Under the pieces are notes generated by a model that was given only the letters and a program-made list of their open reading frames with translations, was not told where the DNA came from and did no database searches. Both the position numbers and the translations under genes were made by a program. From positions 620,001-684,000 of the forward strand of contig NZ_QDGZ01000001.1 of assembly GCF_003076135.1 (NCBI RefSeq): 64,000 bases of DNA, written 5' to 3'. This stretch comes from Nocardioides gansuensis (GTDB taxonomy: Bacteria > Actinomycetota > Actinomycetes > Propionibacteriales > Nocardioidaceae). This document shows, one piece after another, positions 44,535-53,620 of the stretch. Each line of letters starts with the position of its first letter. The stretch's first letter is position 1.

Positions 44535-44649
44535 AGGTCCCACCCGAGGCTCACCACGCCGGTGGCAGTCGGCGAGGGGCCGCGGCTCGGTGGCTCGGGC
44601 TGACGGTCCTGCAGCACAATCCTCGCAACCCACGCCCGAAGGTGGCTCC

Positions 44650-44721
44650 ATGCTGACTGTCGTCATCCTCATCGCCGTCGCCCACGTGCAGACGCCGGCC
44701 GCTCCCACGGTGCAGTGTTGA
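44650..44721 (+). CDS. Short hydrophobic leader ORF upstream of mocA-like gene
   Basis: ATG 44650 opens a 23-codon frame (MLTVVILIAVAHVQTPAAPT plus VQC) with one short hydrophobic segment; its stop TGA (44719-44721) overlaps the GTG start (44715) of the next gene. It may be a real small membrane peptide, a translational-coupling leader, or chance. No database family can be claimed. Confidence 0.3.
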   Translation: MLTVVILIAVAHVQTPAAPTVQC

Positions 44722-45269
44722 CCGTCCAAGGCCTGCTCCTCGCCGCCGGCGCCGGCCGGCGGATGGGCACGCCCAAGGCGCTGTTGCACGACGACGACGG
44801 CACGCCGTGGCTGCACCTCGGCTGGCGGGCCCTCGCCGACGGCGGGTGCGACAGCGTGACCGTCGTGCTCGGCGCGGCTGCGGAGGAGGCCCGGCGGCTG
44901 GTGCCGCCCGGGGTCGCCGTCGTCGAGGCCATGGACTGGGACGCCGGCATGTCGGCGTCGCTGCGCGCCGGGCTCGGGTCGCTGCCCGACGACGTGGACG
45001 CCGCGGTCGTCACGCTTGTGGACCTGCCCGACGTCGGCGCTGCCGTGGTGGCGCGCGTGCTCGCCACGGCCAGCGGCTCCACGGCGCTGGCGCGCGCGTC
45101 GTACGACGGGACGCCGGGCCATCCTGTGGTGATCGGCCGTGACCACTGGCCGGCCGTCCTCGACGTCGCGCGCGGGGACCGGGGCGCGCGCGACTACCTC
45201 GCCACCGCTGACGTCGCGCTCGTGGAGTGCGGCGACCTGGCGACAGGGCGGGACGTCGACTCGCGCTGA
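44715..45269 (+). CDS. MobA/MocA-like molybdenum-cofactor nucleotidyltransferase
   Basis: 184-residue NTP-transferase of the MobA-like family. GLLLAAGAGRRMGTPKALL is the nucleotide-binding loop with catalytic Lys, VVTLVDLPDVGAAV has the metal Asp and GTPGHPVVIGRDHWP is a conserved late motif of MocA-like proteins that attach CMP to molybdopterin for hydroxylases. Being the first gene of a molybdenum-hydroxylase cluster, it likely prepares molybdopterin cytosine dinucleotide for the large subunit. GTG 44715 is used; a preceding short ORF ends inside it. Confidence 0.85.
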   Translation: MLTVQGLLLAAGAGRRMGTPKALLHDDDGTPWLHLGWRALADGGCDSVTVVLGAAAEEARRLVPPGVAVVEAMDWDAGMSASLRAGLGSLPDDVDAAVVTLVDLPDVGAAVVARVLATASGSTALARASYDGTPGHPVVIGRDHWPAVLDVARGDRGARDYLATADVALVECGDLATGRDVDSR

Positions 45270-45274
45270 GCCGA

Positions 45275-45290
45275 CCAACGAGGGACCAAC
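45275..45290 (+). promoter_or_regulatory. CCAAC-N6-CCAAC operator before the MoxR gene
   Basis: CCAAC at 45275-45279 and 45286-45290, period 11 bp, gap 6; extended repeats are GACCAACG. It is 11 nt before the -10 hexamer TATGCT. The same arrangement occurs before the small-subunit gene, 4.5 kb downstream. Confidence 0.7.
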
Positions 45291-45301
45291 GTGCCCCGGA
45301 A

Positions 45302-45307
45302 TATGCT
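45302..45307 (+). promoter_or_regulatory. -10 hexamer TATGCT of the MoxR gene
   Basis: TATGCT ends 7 nt before ATG 45315. It is part of the perfect palindrome ATGCTCCGGAGCAT (45303-45316), which also overlaps the start codon. Confidence 0.45.
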
Positions 45308-45314
45308 CCGGAGC

Positions 45315-46196
45315 ATGGACGTGTCCGGGCTCGCGGAGCGACTCGCCGCCACGGGCTACCTCGCCGACGACGCGCTCGGGACGGTGGCCTGGCTCGCCCT
45401 GGACATGCAGCGCCCGCTGCTCCTCGAGGGCGAGCCGGGGACCGGCAAGACCGCTCTCGCGGAGGCGCTGGCCGAGGCGCTCGGCCAGCCGCTGATCCGG
45501 CTCCAGTGCTACGAGGGCATCGACGCGAGCCAGGCCCTCTTCGACTGGGACTTCCCCCGGCAGGTGCTCCACCTGCGCGCCCTGGAGGCCACCGGCGGGA
45601 CCGCGCTCGACGCGGACGAGGCCGAGAAGAGCCTGTACGACGAGCGGTTCCTGCTCGCGCGGCCCGTGCTCCGCGCGCTCAAGGAAGCTCCGGCGGTGCT
45701 GCTGGTCGACGAGGTGGACCGGGCGGACGACGAGTTCGAGGCGTTCCTGCTCGAGGTCCTCTCGACCTGGCAGGTGTCGGTGCCCGAGCTCGGCACGGTG
45801 ACCGCCAGCGTGCCGCCCCTGGTGGTGCTGACCTCCAACCGCACCCGCGAGCTGCACGACGCTCTCAAGCGGCGCTGCCTCTACCACTGGATCGACCATC
45901 CCGGCCTGGAGCGCGAGGTCGCGATCCTGCGGTCCCGGGCCCCCGAGGTGCCCGCGGAGCTGGCCCGGCAGGTGGCCGGCGTCGTGCAGCAGCTGCGCAC
46001 GGGCGGCTCCGACGACCTGACCCTGCTCAAGCCGCCCGGGGTGGCCGAGACCCTCGACTGGGCGCGCGCCCTGCACCGGCTGGGCGCCACCGAGCTCGAC
46101 CTGGAGGGCGCGGCGGCGACGCTCGGGGCGCTGGTGAAGTATCGCGAGGACGGCGACCGGGTGCGCACCGCCCTGGAGAGGATGCTGGCGCGATGA
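45315..46196 (+). CDS. MoxR-type AAA ATPase (CoxD-like)
   Basis: About 293 residues from ATG 45315 (other in-frame starts: GTG 45291 with AGGGA 5 nt before it, ATG 45303). Walker A GEPGTGKTA near 39-47, Walker B LLVDEVDRADDEFEAFLLEVL, arginine-finger region LTSNRTRELHDALKRRCLYHW. In cox clusters this ATPase (CoxD) works with a VWA protein to insert or mature the Mo-Cu or Mo active site. ATG 45315 is favoured because TATGCT lies 7 nt before it and an operator lies before that; this is an inference. The stop overlaps the VWA start. Confidence 0.87.
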   Translation: MDVSGLAERLAATGYLADDALGTVAWLALDMQRPLLLEGEPGTGKTALAEALAEALGQPLIRLQCYEGIDASQALFDWDFPRQVLHLRALEATGGTALDADEAEKSLYDERFLLARPVLRALKEAPAVLLVDEVDRADDEFEAFLLEVLSTWQVSVPELGTVTASVPPLVVLTSNRTRELHDALKRRCLYHWIDHPGLEREVAILRSRAPEVPAELARQVAGVVQQLRTGGSDDLTLLKPPGVAETLDWARALHRLGATELDLEGAAATLGALVKYREDGDRVRTALERMLAR

Positions 46197-47329
46197 CGGC
46201 TGTCGGCGCACCGGTGGCCGGCGGGTCGAGCGCAGTCGAGACCACCGCGGAGGAGCTGCTCCTCGGCTTCGCGAGCGCCCTCCGGCACGCCGGGGTGCAG
46301 GTCACGTCCGACCGCGCCACCACCTTCGTGGACGCGGTGTCGCGCCTGGGCATCGCGGACCCGGCCTCGGTGTGGCGCGCCGGGCGCGCGACCCTGTGTG
46401 CCGGGCCCGACGACCTGGACCGGTACGAGGCGGTCTTCGACGCCTGGTGGCGACAGACCGGCCGCGACGAGCAGCCGGCGCAGACAAGGCAGCGGGCCTC
46501 GACGGTCGCCCTCGACGCCGACGGCGACGCGGGGGCCGGTGACATCGACGACGTGCTCCGAGTGGCTGCGTCCGCCGCGGAGGTGCTTCGGCATCGCGAC
46601 GTCGCCGGGCTCGACGCGGATGACAAGGCGCTCCTCGACCGGCTCATCGGAGACCTGGAGCCACGGCTGCCTCAGCGCCGCGCCCGGCGCCGTACGCCCT
46701 CGGCACGCGGCGACATCGACGCCCGCCGCACGCTGCGCGCCACCCTGCGCCAGCACGGCGAGCCCGCCCGGGTCGCCCGGCGGCGACGCGCGATGCGGCC
46801 GCGGCGCGTGGTGCTGCTGGTCGACGTCTCGGGGTCGATGGCGCCCTACACCGAGGCGCTGCTGCGGCTGGCGCACCGCTGGGTGCAGGTGGGGTCGGGA
46901 CACGTCGAGGTCTTCACGATCGGCACGCGCCTCACCCGGGTCACTCCCGCACTCGCCCACCGCGACCCCACCCGCGCGCTCGCGATCGCCGGGCACACGG
47001 TGCCCGACTGGAGCGGCGGCACCAGGCTGGGCGAGACCCTGCGGGCCTTCTGCGACCGGTGGGGACAGCGTGGCATCGCCCGGGGCGCGGTCGTGGTGGT
47101 CTTCAGCGACGGCTGGGAGCGCGGCGACTGCGCGCTGCTCGGCGAGCAGGTCGCCCGGCTCGGCCGGCTGGCGCGGAGGGTGGTGTGGGCCAACCCGCAT
47201 CGTGGTCGCGCTGGCTACGAGCCGGTGCAGCAGGGGGTCGTGGCGGTGCTGCCGCACGTGGACGACTTCGTCGCCGGGCACTCGCTGGCGAGCTGGACCG
47301 AGGTCGGAAGGGTGGTGTCGCGTGCGTGA
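46193..47329 (+). CDS. VWA-domain protein (CoxE-like)
   Basis: 378 residues. The MIDAS motif is complete: DVSGSM (D211, S213, S215), then TWSGGTRLG-like and VVFSDGWERGD segments in the usual order. A variable N-terminal half (about 1-200) is rich in Arg and Asp near the join. CoxE partners CoxD in maturation of CO-dehydrogenase-type enzymes. ATGA overlap with the ATPase. Position and content fit the cox assembly module. Confidence 0.88.
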   Translation: MTAVGAPVAGGSSAVETTAEELLLGFASALRHAGVQVTSDRATTFVDAVSRLGIADPASVWRAGRATLCAGPDDLDRYEAVFDAWWRQTGRDEQPAQTRQRASTVALDADGDAGAGDIDDVLRVAASAAEVLRHRDVAGLDADDKALLDRLIGDLEPRLPQRRARRRTPSARGDIDARRTLRATLRQHGEPARVARRRRAMRPRRVVLLVDVSGSMAPYTEALLRLAHRWVQVGSGHVEVFTIGTRLTRVTPALAHRDPTRALAIAGHTVPDWSGGTRLGETLRAFCDRWGQRGIARGAVVVVFSDGWERGDCALLGEQVARLGRLARRVVWANPHRGRAGYEPVQQGVVAVLPHVDDFVAGHSLASWTEVGRVVSRA

Positions 47330-48449
47330 GGTGCTGCCCGACCTGCTGCCGTGGTGGGAGGCCGGGAAGACGATCGGCGTCGGCACGGTCGTCGCGACCT
47401 TTCGCTCGGCACCGCGCCCCCCGGGCGCGTCGATGCTGGTCGGCCCGGGCGGCGAGGCCGTCGGCTCGGTCTCGGGCGGGTGCGTCGAGGGCGCGGTCTA
47501 CGAGCTCGCGCTGTCGGTCGTCGAGTCCGGAGTCCCCGTCCTGGAGCGGTACGGCGTCTCCGACGAGGACGCGTTCGCCGTCGGCCTGACCTGCGGCGGG
47601 GTCCTCGACGTGTGGGTCGAGAAGGTGGACCGCGAGACCTTCCCCGAGCTGGGGGAGGTGGCCGCCGACATCGCTGCCGGCCGCCCCGTCGCGGTCGCGA
47701 CCGTCATCGAGCATCCCGACCCGCAGCGCAGGGGGCGCCGGATGGTGGTGCGACCGGACGGCGACGGGGTCACCGTGGGTGGCTCGTTGGGCTCTTCGCG
47801 GGCCGACGACGCGGTGCGCGACGACGCCCTCGGCATGCTCGCCGCCGGGCACCACGGGACGCTCGCCTACGGACCTGACGGGGAGCGGCGCGGTGAGGGG
47901 ATGCAGGTCTTCGTCTGGGCCTTCGGGCCGCCGCCCCGGCTCCTGGTCTTCGGCGCCATCGACTTCGCCGCCGCGGTCGCGCGGGTCGGCGCCTTCCTGG
48001 GCTACCGCGTGACGGTGTGCGACGCCAGGCCCGTCTTCGCCACCACCTCCCGGTTCACCGACGCCGACGAGGTCGTGGTCGAGTGGCCACACCGCTACCT
48101 CGCGGCCGAGGCGGAGGCCGGGCGGATCGACGAGCGCACCGCCGTCTGCGTGCTCACGCACGACCCCAAGTTCGACGTGCCGCTTCTGGAGGTGGCACTT
48201 CGACTGCCGCGGCTGGGCTACGTCGGGGCGATGGGCTCGCGGCGCACCCACGACGACCGCATGGCTCGCCTGCGCGAGGCCGGGCTGACCGACGCCGAGC
48301 TGGCTCGGCTCTCGTCGCCGATCGGGCTCGACCTGGGAGCCCGGACGCCGGAGGAGACCGCCGTCTCCATCGCTGCCGAGATGATCGCCCTGCAGTGGGG
48401 TGGCAGCGGCGTCCGGCTGGGTGCTCGCGAGGGGCGCATCCACCACTGA
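47322..48449 (+). CDS. XdhC/CoxI-family maturation factor
   Basis: 375 residues. N-terminal XdhC segment (APRPPGASMLVGPGGEAVGSVSGGCVEG) and a C-terminal Rossmann domain (LLVFGAIDFAAAVARVGAFLGYRVTVCDARPVF, then LGYVGAMGSRRTHDDR). XdhC/CoxI proteins deliver and protect the molybdopterin cofactor for hydroxylases. GTG 47322 overlaps the preceding stop. Conserved Cys in GLTCGGVLDV. It completes the assembly genes that precede the structural ones. Confidence 0.9.
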   Translation: MREVLPDLLPWWEAGKTIGVGTVVATFRSAPRPPGASMLVGPGGEAVGSVSGGCVEGAVYELALSVVESGVPVLERYGVSDEDAFAVGLTCGGVLDVWVEKVDRETFPELGEVAADIAAGRPVAVATVIEHPDPQRRGRRMVVRPDGDGVTVGGSLGSSRADDAVRDDALGMLAAGHHGTLAYGPDGERRGEGMQVFVWAFGPPPRLLVFGAIDFAAAVARVGAFLGYRVTVCDARPVFATTSRFTDADEVVVEWPHRYLAAEAEAGRIDERTAVCVLTHDPKFDVPLLEVALRLPRLGYVGAMGSRRTHDDRMARLREAGLTDAELARLSSPIGLDLGARTPEETAVSIAAEMIALQWGGSGVRLGAREGRIHH

Positions 48450-48461
48450 GGAGGGGCTACT

Positions 48462-49724
48462 GTGACGACAGGCACACCTCCGGAGGGCAGCATGGCCGCC
48501 GACCACGACCTGCGTCAGCGCCACCGCGCGTCGGTCCGCGCGTGGAACGCGTTCATCGAGCGTTCCGAGGGGCCCCACGACCAGGTCCGGCCCGAGATCC
48601 TGACGAGCTGGCAGCGCTCGTCTGCCGACGTGCCCGGGCTGTCGGCCGCGCCGCTGGCCGACGAGGACGACACCCGCGAGATGTGGGCGACTTCGCCCCT
48701 CCAGCTGGCGGTGGAACGGGTGGGCGAGGACCTGCGCCGCACCGCGGAGGACGGCGACCTGGTGGTGGCCGTGACCGACGAGCAGACCCGGATCCTGTGG
48801 ACCTACGGCGGCCGGGTGATGCGGCGCAAGGCGGAGTCGGTGAACTTCGTGGCAGGCGGCCGCTGGGACGAGTCGAGCGTCGGGGTCAACGCCCTCAACC
48901 TCGCACTGCGCCAGGACTCCCCGGCCATGGTCTTCAGCGCCGAGCACCTCGCACCCATCGTGCACAACTGGGTGTGCTGGGCCGCGCCCGTGCACGACCC
49001 GGTGACCGGTCGCCAGCTCGGCGTCATCGACCTCTCCACCACGTGGGATCGGACCCACCCGATCGGCCTTGCGACCGCCCGGATGATGGCGCGCCTGATC
49101 GAGACGGCGCTGCCGGCCCAGCCCGGCCGTCCCAGCGCCGACGATCGCGACGCCGCCGCCGAGGGGCTCCTGCTGCGGGTGCTCGGCTCCGCGGAGGCGG
49201 TGCTCGACGGCCAGCGGCTGCTGCTCACCCGGCGCCAGACCGAGATCCTCGCGCTCCTCGCGCTCTCGCCCTCGGGCCTGTCGCTGGAGACGCTGCACGC
49301 CCACCTCTACGGCGACGAGCCGGTGACCGTCTCGACCCTCAAGGCCGAGGTGTCCCACCTCCGGGCCGCGCTCGGCGGCCGCCTCGCCTCCCGTCCCTAC
49401 CGCCTCGAGATGCCTGTGCGCACCGACGTCGACGCGGTGCTCGGGCGGCTGCGCGCGGGCGACCTGCGCGGCGCCGTGGCGGCGTACGGCGGCGACCTGC
49501 TGCCCGGGACCAACAGCCCGCGCCTCACCGAGGTCGCCGACTACGTCGCGGTGGCGGTGCGCGAGGCCGTGCTGGCGGATCCGCAGCCGGACGTCGTGGC
49601 CCGCTACAGCGACCTGGTGCCCTCGGACGTCGAGGTCGTCGAGGTCTGTCTTGCCCGGCTGGGCGACGTGGCACATCCCCTGCGCCCGCTGCTGCGCGGC
49701 CGGCTCGCGGCAGCCCGGCGCTGA
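48462..49724 (+). CDS. GAF-domain regulator with OmpR/SARP-like winged helix
   Basis: 420 residues. The N-terminal half (about 20-225) resembles the GAF-containing sensor part of AcoR-type regulators (ILTSWQRSSADVPG, WDESSVGVNALNLALR, HNWVCWAAPVHDPVTGRQLG). The C-terminal part has an OmpR/SARP-type winged helix (about 238-330; RRQTEILALLAL, TLKAEVSHLRAALGG) followed by a short BTAD-like end (YGGDLLPGTNSPRL). GAGGAGGGG lies just before GTG 48462. It sits between assembly and structural genes. The CCAAC-N6-CCAAC repeats in two cluster promoters have the 11-bp period known for OmpR/SARP proteins, so it is the best candidate for the local regulator. Confidence 0.82.
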   Translation: MTTGTPPEGSMAADHDLRQRHRASVRAWNAFIERSEGPHDQVRPEILTSWQRSSADVPGLSAAPLADEDDTREMWATSPLQLAVERVGEDLRRTAEDGDLVVAVTDEQTRILWTYGGRVMRRKAESVNFVAGGRWDESSVGVNALNLALRQDSPAMVFSAEHLAPIVHNWVCWAAPVHDPVTGRQLGVIDLSTTWDRTHPIGLATARMMARLIETALPAQPGRPSADDRDAAAEGLLLRVLGSAEAVLDGQRLLLTRRQTEILALLALSPSGLSLETLHAHLYGDEPVTVSTLKAEVSHLRAALGGRLASRPYRLEMPVRTDVDAVLGRLRAGDLRGAVAAYGGDLLPGTNSPRLTEVADYVAVAVREAVLADPQPDVVARYSDLVPSDVEVVEVCLARLGDVAHPLRPLLRGRLAAARR

Positions 49725-49759
49725 CCCTGAACCGACCGCTGCTGAGGGCGGCCGGTGGG

Positions 49760-49775
49760 CCAACCGTTCGCCAAC
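49760..49775 (+). promoter_or_regulatory. CCAAC-N6-CCAAC operator before the small-subunit gene
   Basis: CCAAC at 49760-49764 and 49771-49775, period 11, gap 6; extended repeat GCCAACC. It ends 10 nt before the TAGCGT hexamer and has the same structure as the operator upstream of the MoxR gene. Confidence 0.7.
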
Positions 49776-49785
49776 CACGGGCTCC

Positions 49786-49791
49786 TAGCGT
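49786..49791 (+). promoter_or_regulatory. -10 hexamer TAGCGT of the small-subunit gene
   Basis: TAGCGT lies about 40 nt before ATG 49833, leaving a leader that contains CAGGGAG as ribosome site. Confidence 0.5.
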
Positions 49792-49832
49792 GACCTGTGT
49801 CCGAGGTCACACGACAGCTCCAGGGAGCCCAG

Positions 49833-50303
49833 ATGACGCGAATCACGATGACCGTCGACGGAGCGCAGGTCTCCGACGACGTCGAACCCCGCATGCTGCT
49901 GGTGCAGTACCTGCGCGAGAAGCTCGGCAAGACCGGCACCGTGATCGGCTGTGACACCAGCAACTGCGGTGCCTGCACCGTGCACCTCGACGGGCGCTCG
50001 GTGAAGTCGTGCAACGTGCTCGCCGTCCAGGCCGACGGCGCCGAGGTCACGACCATCGAGGGCCTGGCCACCGACGGGCAGCTGCACCCGGTCCAGGAGG
50101 CGTTCCGCGAGTGCCACGGGCTGCAGTGCGGGTTCTGTACCCCCGGCATGATCATGCAGAGCATCGACCTGCTCAACGAGAACCCCCACCCCACCGAGGA
50201 GGAGATCAGGCTCGGGCTCGAGGGCAACCTCTGCCGGTGCACTGGCTACCACAACATCGTCAAGGCCGTTCAGTACGCGGCCCGAGAGGGCGCATCGTCA
50301 TGA
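49833..50303 (+). CDS. (2Fe-2S) small subunit of a molybdenum hydroxylase (CoxS-like)
   Basis: 156 residues. Two [2Fe-2S] sites are complete: N-terminal Cys in [16 protein letters not shown] and the later SVKSC, and C-terminal Cys in QCGFCTPGM and CRCTGY. Carries electrons from the Mo site to FAD. ATG 49833 is preferred over a GTG 36 nt upstream because the latter overlaps the promoter and AGGGAG lies before ATG 49833. ATGA overlap with the large subunit gene. Small-large-medium order is used here. Confidence 0.94.
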   Translation: MTRITMTVDGAQVSDDVEPRMLLVQYLREKLGKTGTVIGCDTSNCGACTVHLDGRSVKSCNVLAVQADGAEVTTIEGLATDGQLHPVQEAFRECHGLQCGFCTPGMIMQSIDLLNENPHPTEEEIRLGLEGNLCRCTGYHNIVKAVQYAAREGASS

Positions 50304-52762
50304 CCGCCGTGCAGGACGCCCCCACCCAGGAGATCGGCCGCGACCGCCGGCGCAAGGAGGACCAGCGCCTCATCACCGGTCGCACCCGCTGGACCGACAA
50401 CATCACGTTGCCCGGGATGCTCCACCTCGCGATGGTGCGCAGCCCGTTCGCGCACGCCCGGATCGTCTCGATCGACACCGAGGCCGCGAAGGCGGCGACC
50501 AACGTGGTCACCGTGGTCACCGGCGCCGACGTCGCCGACGAGCAGGGCGCCCTGCCCAACGCCTGGCCGATCACCGCCGACCAGGTCGCGCCCAGTCACC
50601 CGCCGATCGCCGTCGACCGGGTCGCCTTCGCCGGTGAGATCGTGGCGGTGGTCGTGGCCCGCAGCGCCGCCGATGCCCGCGACGCCGCCGAGCTGGTCGA
50701 CGTCGAGTACGACGAGCTGCCGGCCGTTCTCGACCTCAAGTCGGCAGCCGACGACGAGACTCTCGCCCACCCCGACCTCGGCACCAACAAGTCGGCGTAC
50801 TGGGTCTTCGACTCCGGTGAGGCCGGCACCGGCGGCAACGCGGACAAGGCGATCGAGCAGGCGCGCGCCGACGGCATCGTGATCGAACGGGAGTACCGCC
50901 AGCAGCGGCTGATCCCGGCGTTCATGGAGCCGCGCAGCGTGGTCGTCGATCCGACCGGCGAGCAGATCACCATGTGGAGCGCGACCCAGATCCCCCACGT
51001 CCTGCGCTTCCTCCTGGCCGCCGTGCTCGGCATCCCGGAGTCCAAGCTCCGGGTCGTGGCTCCCGACGTCGGCGGCGGGTTCGGCGGCAAGCTCCAGACC
51101 ACCCCCGAGGAGTTCATCGCGATGGTGCTCGCCCGGAGGCTCGGGAAGCCGGTGAAGTACACGGAGACACGCTCGGAGTCCCTGGTGTCGGCTCACCACG
51201 GCCGAGACCAGTGGCAGAAGCTGACTCTGAGCGCCGAGAAGGACGGGACCGTGACCGCGCTCAAGGTCGAGCTGCTCGCCGACATGGGCGCGTACCTCTC
51301 GTTGCTGGGCGGCGGCATCCCGATCCTGGGCGCGTTCATGTACAACGCGATCTACAAGTTCCCCGCCTACCACTTCGCCTGCCAGACGGTGCTGACGAAC
51401 AAGACCTGGACCGACGCCTACCGTGGCGCTGGACGCCCCGAGGCGACGTTCGCGATCGAGCGGATCATGGACGAGCTCGCCGCCGAGCTCGGCGTGGACC
51501 CGCTCGAGGTCCGCGAGAAGAACTGGATCAGGCACGAGGAATTCCCGTTCACGACCGTGGCAGGGCTCGAGTACGACTCCGGCAACTACGAGGCCGCCAC
51601 CGAGCGTGCCAAGGAGATGTTCGGCTACGACGAGCTGCGGGCCGAGCAGAGGCGGCGGCGCGAGAGCGGCGACCCGGTCCAGCTCGGCATCGGCATCTCG
51701 ACGTTCACCGAGATGTGCGGCTGGGCGCCGTCCAAGCTGGTCGGTCAGCTGTCCTACGGCGCGGGCGGCTGGGACCACGCCACCGTCCGGATGACTGGCA
51801 CCGGCAAGGTCGAGGTCCTCACCGGGGTCTCCCCGCACGGCCAGGGCCACGAGACGGCCTTCAGCCAGATCGTGGCCGATCGGCTCGGCGTTCCGTTCGA
51901 CGACGTCGAGGTGCTCCACGGAGACACCCAGGTCTCCGCGAGGGGCTACGACACCTACGGGTCACGCTCCCTCGTCGTCGGCGGCGAGGCAGTTGTCCGC
52001 GCCGCCGACAAGGTGGTCGAGAAGGCCAAGCCGATCGCGGCCCACCTGCTCGAGGCGTCGCCCGATGACCTGGAGTTCTCCGGCGGCCGGTTCACGGTCC
52101 GGGGCACCGACCAGGGCATCGGGATCGCCGAGCTCGCGACCGCCGTGTTCGCTGCACACAACCTTCCCGCCGGCGTGGAGGCCACGCTCGACTCGGACGC
52201 GACGTTCGACCCGGACGCCCTCAGCTTCCCGCACGGCACCCATCTGTGCGCGATGGAGGTCGACACCGAGACCGGCAGCCTGACGATGCGCAAGTACGTC
52301 TGCTGCGACGACATCGGCAACATCATCAACCCGCTGATCGTCGCGGGGCAGGTGCACGGCGGGCTGGTGCAGGGCATCGCGCAGGCGCTCTGGGAGGAGG
52401 CGGTGTACGACGAGAGCGGCACCCTCGTCTCCGGCTCCTTCGTGGACTACCTGCTGCCCACCGCGGCCGACACGATCAGCTTCGAGATCGACCACACCAC
52501 GTCGCCCTCGACGACCAACACGCTCGGCACCAAGGGTGTCGGCGAGGCCGGGACGATCGCCTCCACCCCAGCGGTGGTCAACGCGATCGTGGACGCGGTC
52601 CGGCACCTCGGCGTCAACGACATCCAGATGCCGTGCACGCCGGAGCGGGTGTGGAAGGCGATCCGGTCCGGCGGGAAGGGCGGCGCGACCGAAGGCGCGG
52701 CGATGCCGCACTTCGATCCGTCCGAACCCGGCTCGGACAGCACGGAAGGAGCGCGCGAATGA
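50300..52762 (+). CDS. Molybdopterin large subunit of a xanthine-oxidase-family hydroxylase (form II CoxL-like)
   Basis: 820 residues, catalytic subunit. Molybdopterin-contact motifs GGGFGGKLQ and the [11 protein letters not shown] loop are present, and E749 in [10 protein letters not shown] is the base. The active-site loop reads AYRGAGR (residues 373-379), the form II type, not AYxCSFR with the Cu-binding Cys of true CO dehydrogenase (form I). So it may oxidise CO poorly or not at all; the substrate is probably another aldehyde, N-heterocycle or similar. Length fits the family (about 770-820). Overlaps the medium subunit gene by 4 nt. Confidence 0.93.
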   Translation: MTAVQDAPTQEIGRDRRRKEDQRLITGRTRWTDNITLPGMLHLAMVRSPFAHARIVSIDTEAAKAATNVVTVVTGADVADEQGALPNAWPITADQVAPSHPPIAVDRVAFAGEIVAVVVARSAADARDAAELVDVEYDELPAVLDLKSAADDETLAHPDLGTNKSAYWVFDSGEAGTGGNADKAIEQARADGIVIEREYRQQRLIPAFMEPRSVVVDPTGEQITMWSATQIPHVLRFLLAAVLGIPESKLRVVAPDVGGGFGGKLQTTPEEFIAMVLARRLGKPVKYTETRSESLVSAHHGRDQWQKLTLSAEKDGTVTALKVELLADMGAYLSLLGGGIPILGAFMYNAIYKFPAYHFACQTVLTNKTWTDAYRGAGRPEATFAIERIMDELAAELGVDPLEVREKNWIRHEEFPFTTVAGLEYDSGNYEAATERAKEMFGYDELRAEQRRRRESGDPVQLGIGISTFTEMCGWAPSKLVGQLSYGAGGWDHATVRMTGTGKVEVLTGVSPHGQGHETAFSQIVADRLGVPFDDVEVLHGDTQVSARGYDTYGSRSLVVGGEAVVRAADKVVEKAKPIAAHLLEASPDDLEFSGGRFTVRGTDQGIGIAELATAVFAAHNLPAGVEATLDSDATFDPDALSFPHGTHLCAMEVDTETGSLTMRKYVCCDDIGNIINPLIVAGQVHGGLVQGIAQALWEEAVYDESGTLVSGSFVDYLLPTAADTISFEIDHTTSPSTTNTLGTKGVGEAGTIASTPAVVNAIVDAVRHLGVNDIQMPCTPERVWKAIRSGGKGGATEGAAMPHFDPSEPGSDSTEGARE

Positions 52763-53613
52763 TCCCCGCACGGTTCGACTATGTCGCCCCCGCCACGGTC
52801 GAGGAGGCGCTCGCCGCCTTGGCCGAGCACGGGGACGACGCCAAGCTGATCGCCGGCGGCCAGAGCCTGCTGCCGGTGCTGCGGATGCGGCTCAACGCCC
52901 CCGAGATGGTCGTCGACCTGGGCCGCATCGAGTCGCTGCGGGGCGTGAGCGACGACGGCGACGCGATCCTCGTGGGCGCGATGACGACGCACGCCGAGGT
53001 CGGTGTGGACCCGCTCGTGGCGGAGCACGCCGCGCTGGTGGCGAAGGCGATCACGCACCTGGCCGACGCGCAGGTGCGCCATCGCGGCACCTTCGGAGGC
53101 GCCCTCGCCCACGCCGACCCCGCGGGCGACCTCGGGGCACCGGTGCTCGCCCTCGGCGGCGAGTTCCTCGTCGCCGGTCCCGGTGGCACCCGCACCGTGG
53201 CGGCCGACGACTTCTTCGTCGACTACTTCACCACTGCCGTCGGCGAGGACGAGATCCTCACCGGGGTGCGGCTGCCCAAGCACACCGGCTGGGGCGCCCA
53301 CTACGAGAAGTTCGTGCGGATCGCCCACCAGTGGCCGATCGTCGCCGTGGCCGCCGCGGTCCGGCTCGACGGCGACACCATCGCCGAGGCCCGGGTGGGC
53401 CTGACCAACATGGGCTCCACGCCGCTGCGGGCCCGGGCCGTCGAGGAGGCGCTCGCCGGCCAGCCGGCCACCGAGGACGCCGTACGCCGCGCTGCCGAGC
53501 TCGCTGTGGAGGGGACCAACCCGCCGAGCGACCTCAACGGCGACGCCGACTACCGCCGGCACCTGGCCAAGGTGCTGACCCGCCGGGCCGTGCTCACCGC
53601 CGCAGGGGTGTGA
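52759..53613 (+). CDS. FAD medium subunit of the molybdenum hydroxylase (CoxM-like)
   Basis: 284 residues. FAD-binding motifs AGGQSLLPVLRMRL near 32 and the FGGALAHADPAGDLG motif near 110 are intact, with the C-terminal CO-dehydrogenase flavoprotein domain after residue 175. Passes electrons from the small subunit to a carrier or oxygen. The start overlaps the large-subunit stop; CoxG follows within 10 nt. Confidence 0.94.
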   Translation: MIPARFDYVAPATVEEALAALAEHGDDAKLIAGGQSLLPVLRMRLNAPEMVVDLGRIESLRGVSDDGDAILVGAMTTHAEVGVDPLVAEHAALVAKAITHLADAQVRHRGTFGGALAHADPAGDLGAPVLALGGEFLVAGPGGTRTVAADDFFVDYFTTAVGEDEILTGVRLPKHTGWGAHYEKFVRIAHQWPIVAVAAAVRLDGDTIAEARVGLTNMGSTPLRARAVEEALAGQPATEDAVRRAAELAVEGTNPPSDLNGDADYRRHLAKVLTRRAVLTAAGV

Positions 53614-53620
53614 GGCCGTC

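Noticed and set aside
47103..49778. 891-codon minus-strand frame opposite XdhC and regulator genes
   Set aside because: Crosses two real plus-strand genes and their boundaries; shadow composition.
50300..52762. Calling the large subunit a true CO dehydrogenase
   Set aside because: The Cu-binding Cys loop of form I is absent (AYRGAGR is present).
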